From positions 806,001 to 870,000 of the forward strand of contig JAIVFI010000002.1 of NCBI GenBank assembly GCA_025558095.1: DNA of 64,000 nt, read 5' to 3'. Numbering within the stretch: the stretch's first letter is position 1; every line of letters begins with the position of its first letter. Source of the DNA: Hyaloraphidium curvatum. Lineage: Eukaryota; Monoblepharomycota; Hyaloraphidiomycetes; Hyaloraphidiales; Hyaloraphidiaceae. This document shows, piece by piece, positions 22,770-36,655 of this stretch. The notes beneath the pieces are model-generated. The model made no database searches and had not been told where the DNA came from. It saw only the letters and a list, made by a program, of their open reading frames with translations. The translations under genes were made by a program, and so were the position numbers.

Positions 22770-25355
22770 CTATGCTGCCGGCGGCACGTGCCCGTTCACG
22801 AGAATCTCCCCCGTGATCGCCGGATTGGCCATCGATATCAGCTTCTCGAAGCTCTGCACCGATCCAGCGCTTGCCGCGCGCTCAAAGAAGCGCGAGGCCT
22901 CTGCAATGTCCCTAGTGCATCCCAGGCCGCTCTCTAAGCAGATCCCGGTCCAATGCATCGCTTGGACCGAACCCCCCTCCGCGGCCTTCCGGAAGTTCTC
23001 ATACGCTTCCTCGTAGTTACGCTCGACCCCATGGCCGTGGAATAGGTGCCACGCGAGCTTGTTCTGAGCCCTTGCGTGGCCCTGTGCCGCTGCCAGGCGG
23101 AAGAGGCGCACAGCCTCCCTGACATCGCGCTTCACCCTGGCCGAGCCCTCCGCCAGCAGGCAAGCCAAGTTCGTCTGGGCCCACATGTTGCCCTGTTGGG
23201 CGCTCTTGGTGTACCAATGAAGCGCCCGTCTTGAGTCAGCCGGGGTCCCCGATCCGGACTCATAGAGCGACGCCAAGGTGTTCTGCCGATGGGCACGATC
23301 AACCACAAATGCAGCCGCGACTCGTGATGTACAAACCTGCGCGAGATCGTTGCCGCCGCGTGCTGCCAACCGGATCCAATAGAAGGCTTGCTTCTCGCAC
23401 ACTTCCACCCCGATCCCAGATCTGTAGCAGCACCCCAAAGACAGCTGCGCCGGTGCGTGGCCCATGGATGCGCTTGCTCTGTAGAGCGCGACGGCTTGCC
23501 TCGGGTCCGCGTCCACTCCGATGCCGTTCTGGTAAGCATAGCCTTGGCAGAGCATCAGAGGACCGCGGATTCCTCTCCCCACCCAAACCCAAAACCCACC
23601 GAGGCTGTGCATGGCAAATACATTGCCTTGCTCTGCACTTTTCCTGTACCACTCTACCGCTAGTGCCTCATCTTTGGCCACTCCAATGCCTGAGGGAGGC
23701 GTCGTCAGTGTAATTTATCAAGCATTAGCCCCGGCAGGCATCGGAGTGACTGATCCAAGCAGCCCTGCCCCGAAACCTACTCACCATATTGAAGGGCGTG
23801 CCCGTAATTATGACCGGCCCGACTGTGGCCTTGAATAGCGGCTCTCCTGTACCATTCAGCGCCCTGTTCCACGTCCACCACGCAGCCGATTCCGTTCTGC
23901 AAACAGAACCCTGGACAACACCAGCGTTAGGCGGGTTCCGGAGGCCGTATGGAAAGCGTATCACCGAGGTTGGTTTGTGCCCAAGGATACCCTTGCTCCG
24001 CGGAAAGCCTGTAGTAGTGAACTGCAAGTTCCTCGGACTTCTCGAAGCCCGCTTGCCCTTCCTCGAGAAGGAATCCGAGGGAATTCTGCAACGCATTTCA
24101 GCAAAAGCAGCATTGGCACAGTCGTGACATGTGGAAAACATACTTGAGCGTAGCAGTTTCCGGCCTCTGCGGAAAGCCTGTACCACCGTACAGCCTCGGA
24201 AAGCGATTTTTGGACCCCGATGCCTTCCTCGTAACCTTTCCCCCCAGAGTCAATCAGATTGGGACCTTGAAAAGACGAACCTTAACCCACAATGAGCGAC
24301 GTTGTACTGTGAGACGCTCTCCCCTTGCTCAGCCGCCTGAAGGTAGAGCTGAAATGCCTTCTCGACGTCCTTTTCGCAGCCAAAGCCCCTGCGGCGAAAT
24401 TGAGGACCACACGCGCGGCGGAACTTGAAGATGACACTTACTCGCCGAAACAATATCCGAGGATACCAATGGCTCGTGGTTGGCCGGCGTCAGCACCTCG
24501 ACGGTAGTGGTGGATAGCCATGTGGGCGTCTTGGTCGCATCCAACCCCGTCATGGAAGCAGACTCCGAGGGCGTAGTTCGCTTCTGGGTGGTTATACTTC
24601 TCCGCAGCATCCCGGAGCCACTGAATGGCCGAGGGTCCCTGGGCCTCGACCTTCTTGATCCACCCCTCTGCCTCAATCCGGTCGATCTTTACGCCGGGTC
24701 GACCGTACTTGCGAAGGAACGCCAGCCGCGCTTGCGCTAGCCCTGATGCACGAGCGGCGGCAGCCATGTAAAGCGTTTCGGCTCCCTTGAAGTCCTGGGA
24801 ATCCATTCCTAGGCCGAACTCGTGGGCGAAACCGAGCAAAGCCTGTGCATGCACATGTCCCTGGGCAGCTACACGGCGAAGGATGCGCACAGCCCGTGCA
24901 TCGTCGCGGGCAACCCCGTCACGCCCAAGAAGAAGCCGGTCAGCCTGCTCGACCAGGGAGTCCAGGGATCCTTCATCCGAGCTCTGGGGCTGTGAAAGGT
25001 GCACCCGTCTTCGCAGCCGCTTGAGTATCGATCCGAGTCCCGCAGCGTGTTGGTGGGGCTCAGGGGCCGAGCTCGGCAGAGGAGAGCTCGGAGGGGATGG
25101 CAGACCATGAGGCTCGCAGTTCGCCGCAGGCCACGTCCCGTGCGATTCCAATCTTCCAGATATTGAGCTCGGTGGGCCAGGGGACGACGGCGCGAGACCG
25201 CCCGGCAGCGGTGCGTAGGTGGGGGACACGGGTGCCGCAGCGGGCGATCGCGTCGGATCAGAGTCCTCTGCGGTGCGATGAAGGAGGAGATCGGGCTTTC
25301 CGATCCCCTCCTGCTTGCCAGAAGCGCCGCCGTTCGCCGTTGGCCGGGCTGCCAT
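22770..25355 (-). CDS. Sel1-repeat (TPR-like) protein
   Basis: Starts at 25355 (MAARPTANGG). About 125 residues of Pro/Ser-rich low complexity come first, then a long series of Sel1-like repeats, each with the A-x-x-L-G-x2-Y/F-x2-G-x-G-V pattern. Examples are LLGFAHEFGLGM, YALGVCFHDGVGCDQD, VQKSLSEAVRWYRLSAEAG, QLSLGCCYRSGIGV, LASLYESGSGTPADSRRA and TGICLESGLGCTRD. At least ten repeats can be read across several short-intron exons, to a stop at 22770. Such solenoids are adaptors; fungal members include chitin-synthase activators (Skt5/Chs4) and ER-associated degradation factors (Hrd3/Sel1). No signal peptide or CAAX box is visible, so neither role can be claimed. Confidence 0.82.
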
Positions 25356-25575
25356 TGCTGCGGCGGGCAGCCCCCGAATCTTCCACGCGGGTGCTAGTCA
25401 CGATGCGGGCTCCAGCGCCCCGAGTTCCTTTTGGCACCCCAAAAGGAGGACACAGAAGGAGTCGGTTGGCCGCGGCGGGCCGGGATCGGTGCAGGGCGAC
25501 GTGAAGCGTGCCAGGAATCTGCTGCGGTCGTCGATCGCCCGCGCGCCCGGTCACATCCCCCTCCGCCCGCCCACC

Positions 25576-27737
<2,162 letters not shown>

Positions 27738-27877
27738 ACTCATTAGGAGTATTGTACGTTCGATATACCCTGAATACCACTCTGTCGCTGGCAAGGATCA
27801 GCTCGCGGCCGCGATCGACTGACTGACTGCGTCTCAAAAGCCTTGGGGCCCCCGGGCCCTCTATAAATCGTCGGCTG

Positions 27878-29852
27878 ATGGAGATAGAGTCAAGCGAGTG
27901 GGCATTGCTGCTTTTCCTTGTATCTTACAATGCCTGATGAGGGCGATGGAGCGTCGTCCGGCTGATCGAGCAGTTTCTGAAGGAGAACAACCTTCTGCGG
28001 ACTCTGCAAACTCTGCAGGCGAGGACGGCCTTTGTGAGACCGTTCCACGGCACTGATAGACGTGTTCAGGATGAGTCCAGCATCACGCTCAACACGGTGG
28101 ATAGCGTGGAAGGGTTCACGTCGGATATCGAGCACGGACGCTGGGACGCGGTGTTGAGGACGGTTGGACAGCTGCGGCTGCCGAGCAGCAAGCTCCTCGA
28201 CCTCTACGAGCACATCGTGCTGGAGCTCATAGAGATGAAGGAGATTGGGGCTGCACGGTCACTGCTGCGACAGACGGAGCCCATGAACGTGCTCCGTCTT
28301 CATTACCAGGATCGATATCTGCATCTGGAGAGCCTCCTGTCCCGGTCTCATTTCGACGAGAGGGAAGCTTACGGGGACGCACCAAAGGAGGAGCGACGGC
28401 GCGAGATTGCCCGAGGTTCCATCCCCTGCGGGTTGCCGGGAGGCTGTTCTGACATCGGACCCCAGCTTTGGCAAAGGAAGTCACCGTCGTCGCTCCGGCC
28501 AGGCTGCTTTCTTTGCTCGGGCAGGCTATGAAGTGGCAGCACGCGCAGGGCCTCCTTGCTGCCGATACCCCATTCGACCTCTTCAGGGGAAGCGCACAAT
28601 CGGCTTCTGTGGCCGATCGCGTGCCTTCCACGCGGTACCAAAACATCAAGGTAGCTTTGCAGCTTTGCACTGCGTTGGGACCCGCGGTTGGTAACATGTG
28701 GACGGCGGTCCGACCAGTTCTCGAAAAAGCAGCACACCGAGAGCGCGGCGTTCTCGCCGGATGGGCAGTTTCTCGCTGTCGGCGCCGTTGACGGCATAAT
28801 TGAGATCTACAATCACGCGACCGGGAAGCTTAGGAAAGACCTCAAGTACCAAGCAGAGGTACCAGCGCAAACCGGCGTGGTGAACACATGCTGAGTTGGG
28901 CTTCAACAGGGCAACCCCATGTTGATGGAAACCGCAGTTCTGTGTATGGCATTTTCGAGGGATGCCGAGTACCTCGTTTCCGGTGCCCAGGATGGAAACA
29001 TCAAGGTGTGGAAGATAGCGGCTGGCGCAGTTGTGCGCCGATTCTCGGGAGCGCACTCGTTGGGCGTCACGAGCGTGTGCTTCACCAAGGATGGGAGCCA
29101 GGTTCTGAGCGCCAGCTTCGACACTACCGCGAGGTGATCCTCGGCGTGCAGGGGTTTCGCAGTGGAGCTGACTGTTGCATGTGCGAAGGATTCATGGCAT
29201 CAAATCCGGCAAGCTCCTGAAGGAGTTCCGCGGGCATGCTTCCTTCGTCAACGAGGCCATCTTTGCTACCGAGGCGCGCGTTCTGACGTGTGGCAGTGAT
29301 GGCGTGGTCAAGGTAGCGAAGAGCCTCGCTCTTGTCGTCATCCATTTCATCGTCGCTCGCAATCGCAGATCTGGGATGCAAAAGCTTGCACGTGTCTGCA
29401 TAGCGTCGTTTTGAGCGAGGGCGTCGTCGCGCCGCCGGGCACAGCGGGTGTCGGGGTTACCCGCCTGCTGCAACACCCGCGCATGCCGGATCAGGTAGTC
29501 GTGCTGAGCAAGGGTCCGTGGATCCACATCATCGACTCTAGGGGTCAGGTGCTGTGCGGCGGAGCTGATGCCGCGACATCGCTTGACTTTCGCACCGCAG
29601 GTCTCGCGTGCTTTTTCCTTGGCCAAGCAGTGCCCAGCGGGTTTCGTTGCTGGCTCCCTGAGCCAGCGAGGAGACTTGCTCTACCTGGCCGGCGAGGACA
29701 GACAGCTGCATTGCCTCCGACTCGAGACTGGGTCTGTGGACGGCCATCCACTGCAACTGGCCGACTTCGAGCTGATCGGCATGGTGTGCCATCCGTTTGC
29801 GAATGTTCTGGCGGCATGGGATGAGAGCGGCTCTCTCGGACTATGGAAGTAG
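27878..29852 (+). CDS. SMU1: SMU1-like WD40 splicing factor
   Basis: The start is chosen at ATG 27878. A 20-base first exon (MEIESS plus two bases) joins across intron 27898-27951 to give [15 protein letters not shown], matching the SMU1 N-terminus. A LisH/CTLH region follows: [59 protein letters not shown]-like and [15 protein letters not shown]. The C-terminal WD40 propeller includes [66 protein letters not shown] and, at the end, [23 protein letters not shown]1 is a spliceosomal B-complex component working with RED. Stop TAG at 29850-29852. A TATAAA string at 27862 lies only about 10 bases before the ATG, too close for a standard TATA box. Confidence 0.92.
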
Positions 29853-29912
29853 CGACGAACGTTTGCTCGATACCCTCGATCCATCGATCCATTGTAATTG
29901 TCCCTGTTCAAT

Positions 29913-31596
29913 TCACTCTCCGGCTTCGTCACCGCCGCTTGGCGCCGTTTCCGTCGCAGCCTCCCCATCTTTCGCAGACGGAGCGCATGCATTGGCATCG
30001 TTGCTGGCTGCCGCACCCTCCCCCTCGACCGCATCCCTGCTGCTCTCGTCACCCGTCGCGCTTCGTGCTTCGTGTCCTCCGGGGTCGTCGTCGCTGCCCT
30101 TGACGTCGTTCGCCGCTTGAGACACTTCCCCTCCGTGGTCCTGTCCGTGCTCATCTCGACGCTCGCCATCCCCAAACCCGGCATCGTGCTCGCTGCCAAT
30201 GTCCACCGAGTCTTCGTCCCCGTCGATGCCGGCATGGCCCTCCCCGTGCGCGCTGCTATGGTCCTCCGCCGCTCTCTCGTCGTCGCCCGAAAGCGAAACG
30301 TCCGGGTTGTGGGCATCATCCGGGCCAGACGCCTCCAGTGCCTTCCAGGGATCATCGAGGAAGGTCTTGCGGAAGTAGCGCCTGACGTCAAACTGGTCCT
30401 CCTGACCGCCTTCCCGACGGTATCCCCTCTGCGACGGACCCCGGCCGTCGCGCCGTTCGTACGGCCCCTGCCGTCTCTGGTCGACCCGCGGACCCCACGG
30501 ACCGCCGCCGTACGGCGGGCCCATTCTTCCGCCCGGACCGCCGCCCCGTCCGGCGCGCGGGTAGCCGCCAAAGGGTCCCATGTCGTCCCGCGGGCGGCGG
30601 AACTGCCCGCCACGATCCGGCCCGTAAGGCTCACGGTACCTGTCTCGGGGGTAGCCGTCGCTTCCGCGCATCCTCTGCGGGAGAGGGTGGCTAAGCTTCG
30701 GTGAGCAACAAATGCCTGCGCGAACCAACCTTTTGAGGCGGCCCAAAATCCCTCGGTGGGCCGTAGTCGCCCCGAGGGCCGCGATCGTAGTACGGGTCCT
30801 GCCACTGGTCCATGCGACCGCGCGGGGGCCGCGGACCGCCGGGCGGCCCGTCGTAGAAACCCGGCCTACGGTCGCCGGGCGGACCTCCGCCGTGATGTCC
30901 TCGCGCCGGCGACGCAGCGGAATCGTTCGGCGGCTGCTGGCCGTGGCCGCTGGGTTCCGCGGGGCCAATCATCCCGGGCTGTTGCGCGGATGGCGGGAAA
31001 ACCAGGTCAGCGTAGCTCTTGGAGGAAAACGCCGGGCTGCTCGGGTCCAGGTTCGGGGGCACGGAGTTTGCGGCGCTGCTGTACGGCTGGCGGCCCCTCG
31101 CCGCGCCGGGGCCTGTGCCCGGGCCCGGCCGATCGAAGCCGCGCGGGGGCCTCGCGTCCGCGTACGGCGGCCTGTCGCGCCCGCCCCTGTCGCTGCGGAA
31201 GCCCGCGCCGGCCTGTGCGTAGGGCAGCTGCTGGCCGTATGCGGGCTGCGGGAACGCCGCGGGCTGCGCGAAGCCGGGCTGCGCGTATGCGTACGCGGGC
31301 GCCGCCTGCTGGCCGTACTGCGCGTACGACTGCGCGTACGGCTGCGCCATCTGCATCTGCATCTGCATCTGCGCGGCCTGCATCTGCGCCTGCGGGTGCG
31401 CGTACGTGCCTGGTTGGAAGCCGAAGAACGCGGCCTGCAGGGCCGCCGGCGGGGCCGCCGGCGTCTGCTGCGCCGCGCCCATCGACGCCGCGTAGTACTG
31501 CTGCTGCACGCTGAGCTGGTCGTAGTAATTTTGCCACGCCGCCGCCGCCGCATCGCCCGCCGCGGGCATCGCCGCCCCGGCGTTCTTGTTGCTCAT
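29913..31596 (-). CDS. RGG- and Gln/Ala-rich low-complexity protein (putative RNA-binding)
   Basis: Starts at 31596 (MSNKNAGAAMPAAGD). The first 130 residues are rich in Ala, Gln, Tyr and Met, with YAQ/PYAQ and QMQMQM runs resembling prion-like domains. Next comes a long Arg/Gly/Pro region with many RGG, RPP and PRGR motifs. One intron at about 30690-30745 joins GPPQK to RMRGSDGYPRD. After the RGG zone is a compact conserved-looking segment, DVRRYFRKTFLDDPWKAL, then an acidic Asp/Glu/Ser tail to TGA at 29913. Not assigned to a family. Composition suggests an RNA-granule or mRNP protein, but that is inference. The start lies about 73 bases from the proposed VPS26 ATG on the other strand. Confidence 0.72.
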
Positions 31597-31669
31597 GGTG
31601 GTGGTGTTTGGAGTCGCGCAAGCCGCGTCGCCGCGGCACACACACACCTCCCACCCCTCCCAACCCGCG

Positions 31670-33151
31670 ATGGTATGTCGGCCATTCGATTTGGGGAGAC
31701 AGACCCGTGCCCCGTGCGCACTCCTGTCGGCGCCGCGCATGGTCTGCCCGGGCCCCGGGTGCGGCACGCCCGAGCGCCCAACTCCGCGTGCCCGTCCCGA
31801 TCGGGCTGCGTGTCGGTCGCTCGTGGAGCGGAAGGCTCGAACGACGCGTCAATTGCGGTGACGGTGGCGGGGCGCCGGAGCGGAGGGGGGTTCCACGTCT
31901 GGGGCGGCCGCTCATCCCCGGTTCCGTCGCCAGTCGCTCTTTGGGCTGGGCTCCGTGCCCGCCGACATCGAGATCTCTCTGCTGGGGGAGGACCAGCGGA
32001 AGATGGTGGAAACAAAGGTCGACAAGGACAAGAAGGCCAAGTTTCCCCTCTACTTTGACGGCGACACCGTGGCTGGCAAGGTGTGCCCCTGCGAGCTCCG
32101 TCCCTCTTTGGAGCCCCCGTGGACACCGGTGCTGATTGGAAGCTGTCGTGCCTCGCGCATGGATGGCCCGTAGGCCCAGATCCGGATCCGGGACGGCAAG
32201 AAGCTGGACCACAACGGGATCAAGGTCGAATTCGTCGGCCAGATCGAGCTCTTCTACGACCGCGGCACCCACCACGAGTTTGCGACAATGTCGCAGGAGC
32301 TGGCCAGTCCCGGCGAGTTGCGGCAGACGACGACCTTCGAGTTCGAGTTCAAGAACGTGGAGAAGCAGTACGAGAGCTACTTTGGCATAAATGTGAAGCT
32401 GCGGTGGGTTGTGAACGTTCAAGCGGACCTGCCACGGCCCTGACACGCGCCTCGCGCAGCTACTTCGTCCGGGTCACGGTGGCTCGGCGGCTGTCGGACA
32501 TTGTAAAGGAGAAGGACATCTGGGTCTACTCGTACAAGATGCCGCCAGACACCAACAACTCCATCAAGATGGAGGTCGGCATCGAGGATTGCCTCCACAT
32601 CGAGTTTGAGTACAACAGGAGCAAGTGCGTAGCGCTCCATCTCCTTCCCGATCGGCGGCTCACTCTCCTTGGTAGATACCATTTGAAGGACGTCATCATC
32701 GGCAAAATCTACTTCCTTCTCGTGCGGATAAAGATCAAGCACATGGAGCTCTCCATCATCCGGAGGGAGACGACCGGATCACGTGGGTTCGCCGCGTGCA
32801 GACGCGCCTCGGGGACTGACGCGCGCTGCAGCACCCAACCAGTACAACGAGTCCGAGACGATCACAAAGTTCGAGATCATGGACGGGGCGCCGGCACGGG
32901 GCGAGACGATCCCGATCCGCCTCTTCCTGTCCGGGTTCGAGCTGACGCCGACGTACCGCGACGTCAACAAGAAGTTCTCGACCCGCTACTACCTTAACCT
33001 CGTGTTGATCGACGAGGAGAACCGGAGATATTTCAAGCAGCAGGAAGTGACCTTGTACGTGCCGCCGTCTCCTGCGTTGCGCGTGTGGGCTGAGCGAACG
33101 ATCCCTCCATGCAGCTATCGCCTCAAGGACGGCGAGCAACCAGTCCAATGA
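31670..33151 (+). CDS. VPS26: retromer subunit VPS26
   Basis: Arrestin-fold subunit of the endosomal retromer. Conserved blocks across several exons are [142 protein letters not shown] and [12 protein letters not shown]. The proposed first exon is only the ATG at 31670-31672, followed by GTATGT and an intron to 31933. That gives [15 protein letters not shown], close to known VPS26 starts; without it no ATG precedes the first conserved block. The C-terminus is shortened: after QQEVTLY the last small exon ends GEQPVQ with TGA at 33149-33151. The intron at 31673-31933 is longer than most here. Confidence 0.9.
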
Positions 33152-33294
33152 CGATTGCATTGTTGTGCAGATGTATTCTTTCGCACGGGCGGTTGAACAC
33201 GGTGATCGATTCTTGACCTTCCCTCGGCCGCCCCGCGGACAGGGCAGGGGACAATCGTCCCACACCTTTCTCTCGAAATTCTTTGAGGCCCGCC

Positions 33295-35286
33295 ATGCTC
33301 GCCGGGTCCGCGCCGGATTCGGACGCGGAGATGCACGTCGACGACGTGCCCGAGGGCGACCGGAAGCGGCCCCGGACCGCGGAATCCGAGGGAGCCCCGG
33401 ACCTCGCGGCGTCGCTGTTTCCGGAGCTCGAGGCCGATGCTGCCGTCGGCGCCACGCCCGAGGACATCGAGAACGCCGTGAAGGATTTGAACGAGGACGT
33501 TTTCGCCTGGAGCGACGACGATGGCCCGGAACGGTCCGGTGCCGCGCAGTCGGCGGCGCCGAAACCAAAGCCCGCGCCGCGGCAGGTTACCAAGAAGGAG
33601 GCGGAGGAGGGCAACTTTCTGCAGCTCATGAAGGTCTTTTACGACCGGCTGTTTCCCTTCAAGAAGTACTACCAGTGGCTCAGCTACGGCAACGGTGATC
33701 CCGCCATCCTCGTCTCTCCGGCGCCGCTTACCTGGGCAACGTCTTGGCAGTCCACAAGACGTACTTTCCCCACCGGGAGTTCAGCTTTACCCTATATGGC
33801 GACGTCTACATCCGCTTTCAGTCCTTCAAGGACGTGGAGGAGCTGAAGCATGAAATCATCAGCAAGAATCCCATCAAGATCGATATCGGTGCCGTCTACA
33901 CTGCCAAGGTAGCTCCGGTTGCCATGCATCCGTCACGTTGGTGACGTGTGGTTGGTTGGCGGCAGCCCAAGGACAAGAAGACCCTCCGGCCGGCCGCATT
34001 CGTTCCCGTCGAGAAGGAGCTGGTTTTCGATATCGACATGACGGATTACGACGAGATCCGGACTTGCTGCAGGTTAGCGGTATATTCGTAGGCATCGAGT
34101 GTCGCCTCTGACATTCGGTCCGCGTGTGAAGCGGCGGGAGCATTTGCCTCAAGTGCTGGGATTTCATGACAATCTCGATCAAAATCATCGACGAGATATT
34201 GCGCAACGACTTTGGTTTCCAGCACCTTCTCTGGGTCTACAGTGGTCGCCGTGGAGTTCACTGCTGGATCTGCGATGAGCGCGCCCGGAAGCTTAACGGA
34301 GAGGCGCGGAAAGCCCTCGTCAGCTACGTGGAGGTGGTCAAGGGGGGTGAACAGCAGACGAAGAAGGTCAACCTCCCTGGCAACATGCACCCATCGATTG
34401 CGTGAGTCAGTCGGCTTGATTCGCCGCGCAACGGACTTACGTCCACCAAGGCGGTCGTACGAGATGCTGCGCAAGTTCTTCCCGCGGGTCATTCTCGAGA
34501 ACCAAAACGTCCTTGGCACAAAGGAGAGCTGGACAAAGCTGCTCCAGCTGGTTCCGGACGAAGGTTGGTTCTGACTTGCACCTTGCGGCGCAGACTGACG
34601 GGCTTTCTCAGCTATGCGCATGGTGCTCGACGAGCGGTGGACTGCGAAACAAGCATCGTCGAGGGAACGATGGAGCGAGCTGGAACAGGAGCTGGACGCG
34701 GCATCAACCGGGAAGGTACTCGACAAAAGGCGCGGAAACCGCCCCGAACTCATTGATTTGCCGGACCGAAGAAACGGAGTCTCATGCAGAACACCGAGAG
34801 AGACATCATCTTCCAGTACTGTTATCCGCGACTGGATGACAAGGTCACGACGCAAGTCAACCACTTGCTGAAGAGCCCCTTTTGCGTGCACCCCTCCACA
34901 GGTGGGCCTTGGCTTGGTAGTGGGCTGGCACGCCAAGCTTGACGCGCCGCATCGCAAAGGGCGCGTCTGTGTTCCGATCGTGCCCAGCGAATGCGAGAGT
35001 TTCAATCCGTTCAACGTGCCCACGTTGTCGGACCTGGTGCGGGAAATCAACGAGTACGACGCCGCGCATCCGGTCACCTCGGACGATGCGCCTCGCATTC
35101 CCGGTGGGATCGATACGTATCGCAGACTCATTGGCGCTGATGAGCACCGTCACAGACGTCGACAAGACTTCCCTCAAGCCATACGTCGAGCTTTTCGACA
35201 AGTTCGTGAAGGGTTTGGACGAAAGCGTCCGCAATAGCCTGCGCGCCAAGCGCGCAGACGAGGATCGGAGATCGCTCGCGTTCTAG
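33295..35286 (+). CDS. PRI1/PRIM1: DNA primase small (catalytic) subunit
   Basis: Synthesises RNA primers with DNA polymerase alpha. From ATG 33295 there are about 90 acidic residues, then [52 protein letters not shown] (the DxD catalytic carboxylates, at about 34025), [23 protein letters not shown] (the conserved [10 protein letters not shown] block), [36 protein letters not shown] and CVHPSTGRVCVPI. The C-terminus is helical ([15 protein letters not shown]) with TAG at 35284-35286. Introns are 40-70 bases and are confidently placed only near the conserved blocks. Compared with human PRIM1 it has an extra acidic N-terminal segment. The stop is about 25 bases from the stop of the convergent gene. 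Confidence 0.93.
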
Positions 35287-35310
35287 CTGTAATTCCGGAG
35301 GTGCAGAAAT

Positions 35311-35940
35311 CTACGCCGTCGCGCTGCGCTTGGCGGTCCTCTGCTGCCGCGGTTTTGATGCCTCAAGGTACACGATGCCGTGACTGTCCAACAGCTGCGC
35401 GAGAGACGCCTTCGAGATCCTCAAGCCGCGGAAATTGAGGAGCGCGAGAGTTTGTTCGAAGGCCAACGGCGTGTATGTGAGGATAGCTTCGGAGTATCGT
35501 TCCCGGAGGATTGCGAGCGCGATTTCGACGTCGCTCGCTTTCGGCTCGTCCCCCTCCTCGTCCCCGGAACTGAGTTCGAAATACTCGAGCGAAGACAGAG
35601 ATCCTTCCACGGCATCCGCCGGCTCGCGTTTCTCTGCGGCTCGAGACTCGCCCGCAGTCGCGGTCTTGGCGGGTTTCGCCTTCCTGGTTTTCGCCCGGAG
35701 GTCTGCGGGATCCACTGGGGGTGCCTTGGCTACCAAGTCCATCAGGGAGCTCGACTGGATAGAGTTTAAATCCCCGGCAGCTTTCCAGAGCGGAGGCAGG
35801 GAGCCAGTGCCCCGACACGCGCCAATGTTCCCCGGTCGCAGCGCTGCAGCCGAGCGCTCCAAGGACAGAGCGTGCGCGTCCGCTGGGGGAAGGATTGGCG
35901 GCCGGGGCTGAGTTGCCGCCACCGCCTGCTTCTTCGGCAT
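35311..35940 (-). CDS. protein with SLX4-like C-terminal domain
   Basis: An intronless 209-residue frame starting MPKKQAVAATQ at 35940. The first 140 residues are low complexity with a Lys/Arg/Ala stretch and an acidic SSGDEEGDEP patch. The last 60 residues, VEIALAILRERYSEAILTYT, then PLAFEQTLALLNFRGLRIS and LAQLLDSHGIVYL, resemble the conserved C-terminal domain of SLX4, which binds the SLX1 nuclease: a helix ending in an L-x-Y-x-P step, a second helix, and L-D-x-x-G-I plus an aromatic residue. SLX4 proteins are usually much longer. This could be a reduced SLX4, as in some fungi, or an unrelated small nuclear protein. The SAP, UBZ and BTB regions of animal SLX4 are absent. Confidence 0.45.
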   Translation of the reverse strand: MPKKQAVAATQPRPPILPPADAHALSLERSAAALRPGNIGACRGTGSLPPLWKAAGDLNSIQSSSLMDLVAKAPPVDPADLRAKTRKAKPAKTATAGESRAAEKREPADAVEGSLSSLEYFELSSGDEEGDEPKASDVEIALAILRERYSEAILTYTPLAFEQTLALLNFRGLRISKASLAQLLDSHGIVYLEASKPRQQRTAKRSATA

Positions 35941-36024
35941 ACAGTAGATTCGAAGAGGGGATCCCCCAGGTGATGAACAAGAGGATGAAGCGCGGCTGGA
36001 CGCGCCCGCGCACACAACACACAC
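35941..36024. promoter_or_regulatory. divergent promoter gap (SLX4-like / uL13m)
   Basis: 84 bases between the two start codons. It includes an ACACAC-rich run just before the uL13m ATG. No specific element recognised. Confidence 0.4.
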
Positions 36025-36604
36025 ATGCTCCGCCGAGTATGGTGGCACGTCGATGCGGAGGAGAAAATCCTCGGGCGCATGGCCGTCCAAATCGCCACGA
36101 GGCTGATGGGGAAGAACCGGGTCCTCTTTTCACGGGGAGGTCTGTGGGCGGACGCGGCGCCTGGGAGGACCTCTGCTGAACGAGGCCGCCTGGTCCAACT
36201 GCAGCCGACTTGGGGGACTTTGTCGTGGTGACTAACGCGGACAAGGTGATGATGACGGGCAACAGGATGAACACGAAGGTGTACAAGAGCCACACGGGGT
36301 ACCCGGGCGGGTACAAGGAGACGCCGTTCAAGGCGATGGTCGAGAAGCATCCGGAAAAGGTGGGAGGCCACCGGAGCTCCGTACTCGCTGCACCTTCATC
36401 TGCTCGCCGCTCCGGCAGGTTATCCGGTTGGCGGTGCGGAGGATGCTACCGAAAAATCCTACCCGGGAAGTCCGAATGAAGCGGTTGCTCGTGTTCAGCA
36501 GCAACAACCCGCCGCCGGCCACGGTGCTGGAGAATGTGACGAAACGGTTCGACGGACAATCTTTCTCTTCGGCACCACGACCGCCGGCAGCAGCTGCGAC
36601 ATAG
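36025..36604 (+). CDS. MRPL13: mitochondrial large-ribosomal-subunit protein uL13m
   Basis: ATG 36025 opens MLRRVWWHVDAEEKILGRMA, matching the uL13 start (W-h-x-DA-x-x-x-LGR-h-A). The next exon encodes DFVVVTNADKVMMTGN, TKVYKSHTGYPGGYKETPF and EKHPEK, and the last VIRLAVRRMLPKNPTREVRM followed by KRLLVF. These are the canonical uL13 blocks, including the LAVRGMLPKN-type motif. The two introns lie at about 36140-36205 and 36360-36418, both short. The stop at 36602-36604 follows a 30-residue low-complexity extension (SSNNPPP, APRPPAAAAT). Mitochondrial rather than cytosolic uL13, because it resembles the bacterial type; no separate targeting peptide is obvious. Confidence 0.9.
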
Positions 36605-36655
36605 ATTGGATGCGTATGTACAGGGAATCTGCTCGGGTATCGCAGTAGCACGACC

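Noticed and set aside
27862-27868. TATAAA box for SMU1
   Set aside because: It lies only about 10 bases upstream of the supported start codon, so a normal TATA-to-start distance would place transcription inside the coding sequence.
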